A DNA stretch of 64,000 bases from Deltaproteobacteria bacterium (GTDB lineage Bacteria > Desulfobacterota > Desulfobacteria > Desulfobacterales > QNYZ01): NCBI GenBank assembly GCA_003973265.1, contig QNYZ01000060.1, forward strand, positions 28,330 through 92,329, in the 5' to 3' direction. The translations under genes were made by a program, and so were the position numbers. The notes under the pieces were generated by a model that saw only the letters and a list, made by a program, of their open reading frames with translations, was not told the DNA's origin and made no database searches. Numbering within the stretch: the first letter of the stretch is position 1; every line of letters starts with the position of its first letter. Of this stretch, positions 45,773 to 54,193 are shown piece by piece.

Positions 45773-46885
45773 TTACAGTACCGAATCCAACGGGCAGTAT
45801 TCCATGTCAAATGCATCGGCCACCCCTTTATAGGTGACCTTGCCATTGATTATATTAATTCCTTTGGCCAGATCAGGATTCTGCCTGGCAGCGATTTTGT
45901 ACCCCTTATCTGCCAGGGTCAGTGCGTAAGGCAGGGTAGCATTGGTCAACCCAAGGGTTGAGGTCATGGAGACCGCACCCGGCATATTGGCCACGCAATA
46001 GTGAATAATGCCATCGACCTCAAAAATGGGCTCGTCGTGGGTGGTGGGCCTGGCCGTCTCAACACATCCGCCCTGATCAATGGCGACATCCACAATCACC
46101 GACCCCTTCTTCATCAGGCCCAGCATGTCGCGGGTAACCAGCCGGGGTGCCTGGGCGCCGGGAATCAACACGGCACCGATAACCAGGTCCGCTTCCGACA
46201 ACAGTTCCCGAATCGTGGTCGGATTCGACATTAACGCAAAACAGTTTTTCGGCATGACATCGGACAGATAGCGCAGCCGCTCCAGATTGGTATCGAGCAG
46301 GTAGACTTTGGCCCCCAGGCCACAGGCCACCTTGGCCGCGTTGGTTCCCACGATCCCGCCGCCAACGACGACCACGGTCCCCGGCGTGACACCCGGTATA
46401 CCACTGAGCAGTACACCTTTGCCGCCGTATGTTTTTTCAAGGTATTTGGAACCTTCCTGGATGGCCATCCGTCCGGCGACCTCGCTCATGGGCGTTAGGA
46501 GGGGTAAATGGCCATCGGCCGTTTCCACGGTTTCATAGGCGATGGCAATACTCTTACTGGCAATCACTGCCCGGGTCAGCTCCTCGGCAGCCGCAAAATG
46601 GAAGTAGGTAAACACGATCTGCCCTTCACGAATCATATCGTATTCCACCGGCAGCGGTTCCTTAACCTTCATTACCATCTCGCACGTGTCGTAAATCGCC
46701 CCGGGAGTTGCAATAATTTCAGCCCCCGCCCCGACATAAGCGTCATCCGAAAACCCGGAACCCTCTCCCGCCGTGGTTTCAATACACACCTGATGCCCGT
46801 GGGAAACCATCTGCTCAACGCCGGCCGGCGTCATGGCCACCCGGTTCTCTTTGGTCTTTATTTCCTTTAGCACGCCAATTTTCAT
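45773..46885 (-). CDS. ald: Alanine dehydrogenase
   Basis: Ald catalyses reversible NAD-dependent deamination of L-alanine to pyruvate and ammonia. The 370-residue product has MKIGVLKEIKTKENRVAMTPAGV, KVKEPLPVEYDMIREGQI with the conserved Lys, YETVE, PMSEVAGRMAIQEGSKYLEK, the NAD fold VVVVGGGIVGTNAAKVACGLGA, and the signature DVAIDQGGCVETARPTTHDEP. It lies between the HisC-like aminotransferase (49 nt downstream) and the transaldolase gene, a typical arrangement for removing amino groups taken up by pyruvate. Confidence 0.95.
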   Translation of the reverse strand: MKIGVLKEIKTKENRVAMTPAGVEQMVSHGHQVCIETTAGEGSGFSDDAYVGAGAEIIATPGAIYDTCEMVMKVKEPLPVEYDMIREGQIVFTYFHFAAAEELTRAVIASKSIAIAYETVETADGHLPLLTPMSEVAGRMAIQEGSKYLEKTYGGKGVLLSGIPGVTPGTVVVVGGGIVGTNAAKVACGLGAKVYLLDTNLERLRYLSDVMPKNCFALMSNPTTIRELLSEADLVIGAVLIPGAQAPRLVTRDMLGLMKKGSVIVDVAIDQGGCVETARPTTHDEPIFEVDGIIHYCVANMPGAVSMTSTLGLTNATLPYALTLADKGYKIAARQNPDLAKGINIINGKVTYKGVADAFDMEYCPLDSVL

Positions 46886-46944
46886 AACAGAGCCTCTTTA
46901 TTAAATGGTTATATAATCCGTCTATCTGGAACGATGTTGCGGCT

Positions 46945-48141
46945 TCAGGCCGCAAGGCATTTCCCGGCAAATGCGACCATTTCCTCGGTGGCGGCGGAAA
47001 ATTGCCTGGCTGTTTTCTGAAGCGCCGGCAGAGTATCGTATTCATCACGGCTGTACCCGTCCACGGCATATGATTTTTCAAAATACGGCACCCGCATTAA
47101 TTTATCCATGACATCGGCGGGAATATCCGCGTGAATCCGATCTTTTTCGAAAACGATTTTGTCCGCTTCGTCAAAGTTGATGATCTGGCCGATAAAGGTG
47201 GGCGGACAGGTAACAACAACAGACGCACCCGTTTTTTCTTCCAGGTGCCAGAGCCGGGTCTCACCGTTGACCGTGGGTCCAAAGCGAAGGGAGCAGGAAA
47301 GCATCTTGCTGGGCAGGTTGTTGTCTTCCAGGTATCTGTAGGCTTTTTTAAATATCGCCAGTTCTGCCAGGCGGACATCGCCTTCGGTCAATTCAACGCC
47401 CTCTTCTTTGGCGAGCTCGCGAAGTTCGCCCAGGTCTCCAAAGCGGGACTCCATATGGGTAATCACCGAACGCCACTGGCTCAGATCGACATTATCGGCC
47501 CTGGCTTTTTCCAGTCCTCTTTCAACCGACCGGGCACAATCCACCAGCTGCGGTAACACAAACGTCAAGGTATTGTTGGTGGAAATTCCCCGGGCGGTTA
47601 ACTCCTCGATCACCTCGTACCCCTGGCTGGAACCGGGGACCTTGATCATGACATTGGGATTAATGGCAGCCAGATCCAGGGCCTGTTTAAGCATGGCATC
47701 TTTATCGAAAACACTGCGGGGATCTACCTGGCCGGACAGGTAGCCTTCCTTGTAGCCGGTTTTCTCAAACAGGGGCAGATACATATCCGATCCCCGTTTT
47801 ACGACATCTTTATATAGCGCCCAGAACAGGGACTCCGTATCGATACCGGGGTTATCGGCGATTATGGCTTTTGCCACGCCTTCCCAGAATGGCGGGTCAT
47901 CCTGAATGGCCTGCAGGGACAATGCCGGGTTGGTGGTGACACCGCGAAACAGCTGGTTTTCCGGTGAACTTTTATCATACATGCGATCAAACTGACCCTG
48001 TATGATATCCCGGTTTTCCGGAGCCGCCTGGTCGAGTATTTTGCGACACCAGTTGTCAAAAATCACGGGAGACGAATCCCACCAGATCTCCATTCCCGGG
48101 CTGACTTCAACCAGTTTCTCAAGTAAATTCTTTTTTTCCAT
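46945..48141 (-). CDS. Transaldolase family protein
   Basis: A 398-residue class I aldolase-type enzyme that moves a dihydroxyacetone unit by a Lys Schiff base. Features: IWWDSSPVIFDNWC, RGVTTNPALSLQAI, the Schiff-base Lys in PNVMIKVPGSSQGYEVIEEL, and the GISTNNTLTF strand. It is larger than E. coli TalB (317) and closer to the 360-400-residue group, with a C-terminal addition (FIGQIINFDEADKI onward). With transketolase, kinase and TRAP genes it may process a non-standard sugar phosphate rather than only the pentose phosphate pathway. Confidence 0.88.
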   Translation of the reverse strand: MEKKNLLEKLVEVSPGMEIWWDSSPVIFDNWCRKILDQAAPENRDIIQGQFDRMYDKSSPENQLFRGVTTNPALSLQAIQDDPPFWEGVAKAIIADNPGIDTESLFWALYKDVVKRGSDMYLPLFEKTGYKEGYLSGQVDPRSVFDKDAMLKQALDLAAINPNVMIKVPGSSQGYEVIEELTARGISTNNTLTFVLPQLVDCARSVERGLEKARADNVDLSQWRSVITHMESRFGDLGELRELAKEEGVELTEGDVRLAELAIFKKAYRYLEDNNLPSKMLSCSLRFGPTVNGETRLWHLEEKTGASVVVTCPPTFIGQIINFDEADKIVFEKDRIHADIPADVMDKLMRVPYFEKSYAVDGYSRDEYDTLPALQKTARQFSAATEEMVAFAGKCLAA

Positions 48142-48262
48142 TGGGTTTCTCCTTTAGATCAAATCTGTTAAAAATAACTCCTGGTTAAACAAGACCTTAC
48201 GTTGTTCAATCTGCACCGTTATTGTGTGGTTTCCTCCTTTTACCTGACAAACGTCATTTTCA

Positions 48263-49015
48263 TCACTGGGACAGATGATATTGCCCCAGTTCAACCTCAA
48301 AGGCGTATTTGTCTCCCCTGAAGTAACAACAAAGCACTTCAACGGGTATATTATGGTCGTTATACGTGACACTTTCCATGTAGAGCGCGGCAGTGTTTTT
48401 CTTGACCCCCAGGAGCGCTGCCATTTTTTTATTCAGGTTGACCGCTTTGATGGTCTGTTCACACCGGGCCAGCGAAATATTAAAATCCTCGGTAAAAATC
48501 CTATACATGGAGCCGGTCAGATTCATGTCGAGGATGCCATCGAAAAGATCCACCGGCAGATAGGTCTCTTCGTAGATCAAAGGAATATTCTTTCCGGTTC
48601 GCAGACGACGAATGGCGATCACCTCACTATCGGTATTCAAGAGCAGGTTCTGGGAGACCTGCTTGGGCGGGATTTCGTACCCCTTTTCCAGCAGCCTGGT
48701 TTTTTCCTGAAAACCGGCCCGGCTCAGCTCCTGACCAAAACTGGAAATCCGGTTCAGTTTATGTCTCAGGGCCACCGGTTCCGAGGCGGTTACAAAGGTT
48801 CCCAGGCCCTTGACTTTCTTCAGCATTCCCTGGTCATTCAATTCGGCAATCGCCTGTCTCAGGGTATTGCGGTTCACCCCGCACATACGGGCCAGCTCAA
48901 TTTCCGAGGGAAGTTTCTGACCGGTCTCGTATCTTCCCATCAGGATGGATTCACGCAACCATGCGCTGATCTGGAGGTATTTCGGGATCGGATTGTTGGG
49001 GTCGACGATTTTCAA
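48263..49015 (-). CDS. GntR-family regulator with UTRA ligand domain (HutC type)
   Basis: A 250-residue regulator. The winged helix-turn-helix (residues about 10-72) includes GQKLPSEIELARMCGVNRNTLRQAIAELNDQGML and VKGLGTFV. A UTRA domain follows (about 95-245: IAIRRLRTGKNIPLIYEETYLPVDLF), which in relatives binds phosphorylated sugars, histidine-pathway or phosphonate-type ligands. Located between transketolase and transaldolase genes. The TGTMTATACA boxes at 51134 and 52702 fit HutC-type operators, so it likely represses both the transketolase operon and the TRAP operon until the pathway intermediate appears. Confidence 0.9.
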   Translation of the reverse strand: MKIVDPNNPIPKYLQISAWLRESILMGRYETGQKLPSEIELARMCGVNRNTLRQAIAELNDQGMLKKVKGLGTFVTASEPVALRHKLNRISSFGQELSRAGFQEKTRLLEKGYEIPPKQVSQNLLLNTDSEVIAIRRLRTGKNIPLIYEETYLPVDLFDGILDMNLTGSMYRIFTEDFNISLARCEQTIKAVNLNKKMAALLGVKKNTAALYMESVTYNDHNIPVEVLCCYFRGDKYAFEVELGQYHLSQ

Positions 49016-49065
49016 TGGTTAAATTTTTTGTTGAGGTAATTGATCGCAGGCCGGCCCGAATACCA

Positions 49066-49101
49066 ACCGGATACCGAACCGGATACCGAACGGGATACTG
49101 T
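49066..49101. repeat. 12-bp tandem repeat, about three copies
   Basis: Two exact copies of ACCGGATACCGA (49066-49077, 49078-49089) and a third degenerate one (ACGGGATACTGT), in the short gap between the transketolase and gntR genes. Confidence 0.85.
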
Positions 49102-49137
49102 CCCGCATCCCGGCGGCTGCCGCTTATCGATTGACAT

Positions 49138-51027
49138 CTATTTCAAAAGACCCATTACTTTTTCCCGGATACTGTCCGGATCCAGGCCCTGGTAAGGGAT
49201 CTGCTCGCTCAGGCCACCACGCCCCTCTTTTGACGTTCCCATGCGGGCATAGCGGGCATTGAACCCTCTTTCCAGCAGCCAGGTACCGAACCGGGCGCCA
49301 AGACCTGTCTTAATATTCTGGGTTTCCACAACCAGGACGAAGGGATTGTCCATCAACTCGTCCATCATCGTTTCGTCCACCACATTCAAGGTGGGTTTAT
49401 TGATCAGCTTCACCCGGATCCCGTCCGCCCGCAAATGTTCAACAACATCGAGACAACGATAGAGCATTTCCCCGTAAGAGACGATCACCCCCTGGTCTCC
49501 TTCCCGGATAACCTCATCCCGACCGGGAATGAATGTATAGTCGCCGGCAAAACGGGGCTGTTGGTTTTCATCCAGAATAAACGGGGTCGCCGAGCGGGTA
49601 GAAAAAATAAACCGGAGGCCTTCGTCGTTGAATACTGTTTTGAGAATGGCCTGCATCTGGTTGGCGTCCGCCGGAAAATACAGACGGGTGTTATCGTTTT
49701 CCGGCAGGCCGTTATCGGCAAAAAAATTATTGATACCAAAATGACAGGTATTATCCGCCATGTCATCGACACCGGCATGAGAAAAATGGGCCAGCACATT
49801 GGCCTTATTCAGGCGGGCCATGGTGATTTCCGAAGCCACCATCTCGAGAAACGCGGAAAAGGTGCCAAACAGGCCCTGCCTGCCTTTTTCAGCCCCGAAG
49901 CCGGCGGCCACCGAGAAATTGTTGCGCTCCATGATGCCGGCAGTCACGTAAACCTCGGGATAAGTTTTGCGGATATGATGCAGGCCGCAGGACCCTTCCA
50001 GGTCGGAATCCACGACCAGCACTTTCGATTTTCGATCCGGCATACCGGCCAGGATATCACAGATAAATTTTCCGAAACTGTCTCTGTTTTTCGCTTTTTC
50101 CGTGGTGCTGCCCAGGTACGCAGCCGGAGACGATGGCGCGGCCGGTGATTCCAGCATCTCAACTGCCGCCGAGTGTCCCTTTGCCTTCAAATAGGCAATG
50201 GCAAAATCGACCGGAATAACATCGTGACCCTTGGGAATCCCCTCGATTCCCGGAACGCCCACGGCCATTTTGCGTTTATTGATCAATGCTACCGGCCCAT
50301 CGGCCGTCAGCGCTTTTTGAATCCGCCGGTAGAGAGACTTCAGGTCCTCACCGTCGCCGGTGTCTACTGACAGGCCATGGCCACCCAGCGTGCGCTCAAC
50401 GGAAAATCCTTTCAGATAGTCACTGGGATGGCCGGCAATGGTCACATCATTGTCGTCGATGAGCAACTTGATGTTGAGCTGCTGCGCCACCGCATACCGG
50501 GCGGCTTCGGCATCACCGCCCTCCTGCTGGGAACCGTCGCTGCCGAACATCACCACCACCTTGTCCGGATGAGCCGCGGCCACCCCGTTCACATAGCTCC
50601 ACATATGCCCCAGCCGGCCGGAGCTGAAGAACACGCCCCCGGCATCATCCCGTTCAGGATGGCCGTACAGGCCGCTTTCGTACTCGCGATAGTGCAACAG
50701 CGATTCCGCTGGTTGATATCCGTTGAGGGCGGCCATCATATATTGAATGGCAACGCGATGACCGGCCTCGTCAAAAAAGACCGGGTAAATCGTGTCGCTC
50801 CCTTTAATAAACGCATCGATAATTAACAACTCCGGAACAATATCATAGGCACCGCCGGTATGCCCGCCCAGGCCCTTGGTGTTGGCATAGGCAGTAAAAA
50901 AGACGATACTGTCACGAACGACATTGATATTTGCCTGCAACTGCGTCGCCTGTTCATCGGTAAGTTCACCCTGGGACGTGGAAAATTTCAGCGCCTTAAA
51001 CAGATTTAAATCGATCGGAAAATTCAT
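49138..51027 (-). CDS. Transketolase-family protein, divergent
   Basis: A 629-residue single-chain thiamine-diphosphate enzyme. An N-terminal TPP domain contains FTAYANTKGLGGHTGGAYD and GSDGSQQEGGDAEAAR...LLIDDNDVT (the GDGxxxEG...N motif in altered form). A pyrimidine domain begins near residue 320 (NFSVAAGFGAEKGRQGLFG with the catalytic Glu region MERNNFS), and a C-terminal domain ends LGARFGTWLLERGF. Divergence from TktA in the TPP motif (GSDG for GDG; no HH pair typical of TktA visible) suggests a specialised substrate. It begins the minus-strand operon and has a clear promoter with a GntR box. Confidence 0.86.
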   Translation of the reverse strand: MNFPIDLNLFKALKFSTSQGELTDEQATQLQANINVVRDSIVFFTAYANTKGLGGHTGGAYDIVPELLIIDAFIKGSDTIYPVFFDEAGHRVAIQYMMAALNGYQPAESLLHYREYESGLYGHPERDDAGGVFFSSGRLGHMWSYVNGVAAAHPDKVVVMFGSDGSQQEGGDAEAARYAVAQQLNIKLLIDDNDVTIAGHPSDYLKGFSVERTLGGHGLSVDTGDGEDLKSLYRRIQKALTADGPVALINKRKMAVGVPGIEGIPKGHDVIPVDFAIAYLKAKGHSAAVEMLESPAAPSSPAAYLGSTTEKAKNRDSFGKFICDILAGMPDRKSKVLVVDSDLEGSCGLHHIRKTYPEVYVTAGIMERNNFSVAAGFGAEKGRQGLFGTFSAFLEMVASEITMARLNKANVLAHFSHAGVDDMADNTCHFGINNFFADNGLPENDNTRLYFPADANQMQAILKTVFNDEGLRFIFSTRSATPFILDENQQPRFAGDYTFIPGRDEVIREGDQGVIVSYGEMLYRCLDVVEHLRADGIRVKLINKPTLNVVDETMMDELMDNPFVLVVETQNIKTGLGARFGTWLLERGFNARYARMGTSKEGRGGLSEQIPYQGLDPDSIREKVMGLLK

Positions 51028-51115
51028 TTTACGTCACTCCCGTATGTGCTGATTCGTCCATTGATTTCCCCGGTCGGATTTTAAAATACCGGCCCGGAAA
51101 ACCCTCCTTTGCTCC

Positions 51116-51145
51116 CCTGTCTATTAGTATATATGTATAGACAGG
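51116..51145. promoter_or_regulatory. GntR-type operator palindrome upstream of transketolase
   Basis: CCTGTCTAT (51116-51124) and ATAGACAGG (51137-51145) form a perfect 9-bp inverted repeat with a 12-bp AT-rich spacer. The right arm contains TGTATAGACA (51134-51143), complementary to the TGTMTATACA form also found before the TRAP operon, and it covers the -10 box. Confidence 0.65.
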
Positions 51146-51162
51146 TATGCGCCCAATGTCAA
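51134..51162 (-). promoter_or_regulatory. Sigma-70 promoter of the transketolase operon
   Basis: On the minus strand: TTGACA (51162-51157), exactly 17-nt spacer, TATACA (51139-51134). A near-consensus promoter about 107 nt before the transketolase start, overlapped by the GntR-type operator. The remainder of 51028-51369 has nothing else I can support. Confidence 0.75.
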
Positions 51163-51369
51163 CAAAAATCGATTCATGAATTCAAGAAAAAATGGGACTC
51201 ACGAAACAATAAGAATTGCCCGAAATTAAAAAGCCACAGGGTGGGCTTTAGAAGAGAATAAATTGAGTGAAATTTTTGAAAACATAACGATCTGCGCCGG
51301 TTGAATTGCCGACCATCGAAAACCGGCTCGGCATCGCCCGCTTCTTCATCATCTGAATTTCAACCAGAT

Positions 51370-52323
51370 CTAAACGGCCACCCCATAGGTTTTCCGGACA
51401 AACGACAGATTCCTGATGGCGTTTTCGTATTTTACCTTGCCATACTGATAATAGTCGAACGTGATCGTGGAGATGTTCAATTGAACCAGGCTCCACAAGA
51501 ACCAGTAAATATCCGGAAACGGCTTGAACAGGTCAACAAGGAAAAGGGTTCGCTCCGCATCGTCACCGCTGCAATATTCCGTCACAATCCCTTTTTCCGC
51601 CTCGCGCGGGACCAGAATTTCCTGGAACATATCGGCGATATCATAGTACCGGGGCGCCATGCCGGCGTATTCCCAGTCAATGATATACATGGGAGAGGCA
51701 TATTTATGAGCCGCATCTTCATTGATGAGGATAAAGTTGTCGGCCAGCAGATCGTTGTGACAGGGCACATATTCGGTTTCGGGGATATTGATGATGCTGG
51801 ACAATTTGACCAGTCGGTCGATGGTACCCGCAATATCAAATTCTTTATATTTCACATCCAGCCCGGCCAGGATAGCGGACATTTTCATGATTTCGACCAG
51901 GGGATTGAACACTTTTTTCAGCCGAACGTTGCTTGAATGGATTTTCCGGATCGGCGCAACGATTTTCGGGTAAAGCGCTGGGTCGAGAAAGTGCTTATTT
52001 TTCAGCACCAGGGCGTCATCGATAAATTCAACGATCGTGACGCCTTTTTCCGGGAGGTATTTGATCAGCGGCGCACAGACACCCAGCCTGCACATTTCCG
52101 TGATGGCATGGGCTTCGTTATCGCGGCTGATAAACAGGTCGGTTTTATCCCCATAAATCCGAACGGTATAGTCACCCTTTTCCGATTGAACCCGGTAGAG
52201 TTTATTGGTGATCCCGCCGCTCAGCTCGGTAATACGGATATCAAGTCCCTGCCATTCCGGTAGTAGTTCATAGCAGGTTTCCCGGGTGAATTCCCGATCC
52301 AACAGGCGCTTGGCCGTGCTCAT
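51370..52323 (-). CDS. Choline/ethanolamine-kinase-like phosphotransferase
   Basis: A 317-residue small-molecule kinase of the choline kinase/APH fold. Nucleotide-loop region ELSGGITNKLYRVQSEKGDYTVRIYG, catalytic YVPCHNDLLADNFIL (HNDxxxxN), and metal motif MYIIDWEYAGMAPRYYDIADMF all match choline/ethanolamine kinases and the LicA group; methylthioribose kinase shares the fold. No LPS phosphocholine genes are near. Given the transketolase/transaldolase and TRAP neighbours, it may phosphorylate the imported sugar- or amino-alcohol-like substrate; that is inference. It is on the same strand as the transketolase operon but 342 nt upstream, so separately transcribed. Confidence 0.85.
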   Translation of the reverse strand: MSTAKRLLDREFTRETCYELLPEWQGLDIRITELSGGITNKLYRVQSEKGDYTVRIYGDKTDLFISRDNEAHAITEMCRLGVCAPLIKYLPEKGVTIVEFIDDALVLKNKHFLDPALYPKIVAPIRKIHSSNVRLKKVFNPLVEIMKMSAILAGLDVKYKEFDIAGTIDRLVKLSSIINIPETEYVPCHNDLLADNFILINEDAAHKYASPMYIIDWEYAGMAPRYYDIADMFQEILVPREAEKGIVTEYCSGDDAERTLFLVDLFKPFPDIYWFLWSLVQLNISTITFDYYQYGKVKYENAIRNLSFVRKTYGVAV

Positions 52324-52640
52324 CTTGATCTCCTCTTTTTGGCTTCATCAGATTTTAATGAGAAGTATACCGGAGAGAATCATCGAGTCAATCTCTTTTT
52401 TTTCCCTGTCGGCAAAGCCTTGTTTCCATCGCTGCCGAACCGGTCACCGGTGTCATTGCCATTGCGGTCTGCTACCCGACTTGTTTTCTGAGATATGTCG
52501 CATCGCCTAAAAAAAACTTGACAAGATCATATCGGGTAATGTAGTCGGAAAAGGCTCTAAATCTTCTATTGATCGACACATTTCTTTTTCCGGGTATGTC
52601 CGACAACCCGGTGGGGACACGTTTTTGCATGATTGATAAT

Positions 52641-52661
52641 CATCATCATCATCATCATCAT
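52641..52661. repeat. CAT trinucleotide repeat (7 copies)
   Basis: Seven perfect CAT units in the divergent region, about 35 nt upstream of the TRAP -35-like element. The surrounding 52324-52906 spacer (about 580 nt) holds no gene I can support. Confidence 0.9.
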
Positions 52662-52695
52662 TGATGGGTCCTGTCTGAAAGAAAATATTTTCGTG

Positions 52696-52725
52696 TTGAC
52701 CTGTATATACATCTATAACTTTAAA
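52696..52725 (+). promoter_or_regulatory. Promoter-like element with GntR box upstream of the TRAP operon
   Basis: TTGACC (52696-52701) is followed directly by the perfect palindrome TGTATATACA (52702-52711); a -10-like TTTAAA lies at 52720-52725 (18-nt spacer). CCTGTATATACATCTATA here and CCTGTCTATACATATATA before transketolase (minus strand) differ at two positions. The leader to the dctP start would be about 175 nt. Confidence 0.6.
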
Positions 52726-52906
52726 CCGTGATGCCCGTTTGTGCATATTTTATTCGAATGATGGTGATAAAGTAGAGACAAGCACCCAAATACCCAGGTG
52801 TTTTATCCTGTTGTGTCCTATTGCGGATAACGCCTATTAAAGGGTGTTATGCTTGTGTCGATCTGGCTGGATGTAACCCCCAACCCCATGAAAGGAGACA
52901 GGCAAG

Positions 52907-53956
52907 ATGAAAAGACGCGATTTCATTAAGAAGGCAGGAGTCGGAGCAGCAGCAGTGGCAGCGACAGCGGTCAACGCCCCTTATGTACATGCCGCCAAAA
53001 AAACGACTATCAAATGGCGACTTCAAACCTATGCCGGTGCGGCCCTGGCACAGGAAGTTATCAAGCCATCCATTGACATGTTCAATAAGGCCGCCAATGG
53101 CGAGATGCATATCGATCTGTATACGGCAGACGAATTAGTACCCCAGGGCGAATTGTTCAGGGCCGTCCAGAAAGGAACCATTGACGCCGTTCAGAGTGAT
53201 GACGACTCCATTGCGGCACCGGTCGATGTGGCCATTTTTGCGGCATATTTTCCGCTTGGGTTACGGTATTCTCTGGATGTTCCTGTTCTGTGGAATGAAT
53301 ATGGCCTCAACAAGATCTGGGAAGAGGCCTACGGTGAGGTAAAAGGTGTCACCTGGCTGAGCGCGGGCAGCTGGGACCCCTGCAATTTTGCGACCACCAA
53401 ACCCATTCGGCACCTTAAAGACCTCAAGGGGCTGAGGGTTTACATGTTTCCCACCGGGGGCAAGTTTATGCAGCAATTCGGCGTTATCCCGATGTCCCTT
53501 CCCTACGAGGATGTTCAAATGGCCCTGCAAACCAACGAACTGGACGGCGTTTCCTGGTCCGGGATTACCGAAGACTACACGGTCGGCTGGGCCGATGTCA
53601 CCAAGTATTATCTGACCAATCCCATTTCCGGTGCCTGGGTCGGGTCCTATTTTGTCCACACCGACTCATGGGAACCTATCCCGGAACACCTTAAAACCCT
53701 GTTTCGGCTGTGCATTGATTTTTCGCATTATCATCGTCAATACTGGTATTGGTGGGGCGAAGCCCACTACCGCACCCAGGGGGGGAAACTGGAACTTACC
53801 TCCATTCCCGGCGATGAATGGAAGCAGGTGGAAGATGCCGCCCTTAAATACTGGGACGAGGTCGCAAAGAAAAGCCCGAGATGTGCAAAAGTCGTAAAAA
53901 TATTGAAAGAATACAATAAAGCCATGGAAGATGCCGGTCCTCCCTACCGGTATTAA
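52907..53956 (+). CDS. TRAP transporter solute-binding protein (DctP family), Tat-exported
   Basis: A 349-residue periplasmic binding protein. The Tat motif MKRRDFIKKAGVGAAAVAATA precedes a cleavage site near VHA-AKK, so it is exported folded. DctP landmarks: IKWRLQTYAGAALAQEVIKPSIDMFNK, GELFRAVQKGTIDAVQ, KDLKGLRVYMFPTGGKFMQQFGVIPMSLPYEDVQMALQTNELDGVSW (with the conserved Arg that binds a substrate carboxylate). The ligand should be an organic acid or acidic sugar derivative. AAAGGAGA precedes the ATG. First gene of the TRAP operon. Confidence 0.92.
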   Translation: MKRRDFIKKAGVGAAAVAATAVNAPYVHAAKKTTIKWRLQTYAGAALAQEVIKPSIDMFNKAANGEMHIDLYTADELVPQGELFRAVQKGTIDAVQSDDDSIAAPVDVAIFAAYFPLGLRYSLDVPVLWNEYGLNKIWEEAYGEVKGVTWLSAGSWDPCNFATTKPIRHLKDLKGLRVYMFPTGGKFMQQFGVIPMSLPYEDVQMALQTNELDGVSWSGITEDYTVGWADVTKYYLTNPISGAWVGSYFVHTDSWEPIPEHLKTLFRLCIDFSHYHRQYWYWWGEAHYRTQGGKLELTSIPGDEWKQVEDAALKYWDEVAKKSPRCAKVVKILKEYNKAMEDAGPPYRY

Positions 53957-53978
53957 TCGCATTTAGATCCCAATGGAG

Positions 53979-54023
53979 GGCGCCTTTCCCCTCTTTTCAG
54001 TTGAACGAAGGGGGAAAGGCGCC
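53979..54023 (+). other. Strong hairpin between TRAP binding-protein and membrane-subunit genes
   Basis: GGCGCCTTTCCCC (53979-53991) and GGGGAAAGGCGCC (54011-54023) form a perfect 13-bp stem. There is no T-run after it, so it is more likely an mRNA-stabilising or processing element protecting the dctP message than a terminator. Confidence 0.7.
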
Positions 54024-54193
54024 ATCCGGGTGGTCGATGCGAAAACCGGACCAATCCATCCGAAGTACCATACTTTATTAAATAGAGTGCTACCCTGCTT
54101 TTAGGGTCGGTCGATAATATCGATTTTATTTGGCGCCATCGGGGTAGCAACAAGATTCATTCAGTTCCAGGCAACTGAGAGGAAGGGTTGAAT

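Noticed and set aside
49138..51027. Sulfoquinovose sulfo-transketolase or sulfo-transaldolase pathway
   Set aside because: No isomerase, sulfolactaldehyde enzyme or two-subunit transketolase is present, and a choline-kinase-like gene does not belong to those pathways.
52507..52746. Minus-strand frame with a poly-Asp run
   Set aside because: The Asp run is only the translated CAT repeat; nothing else supports a gene, and it overlaps the TRAP promoter.
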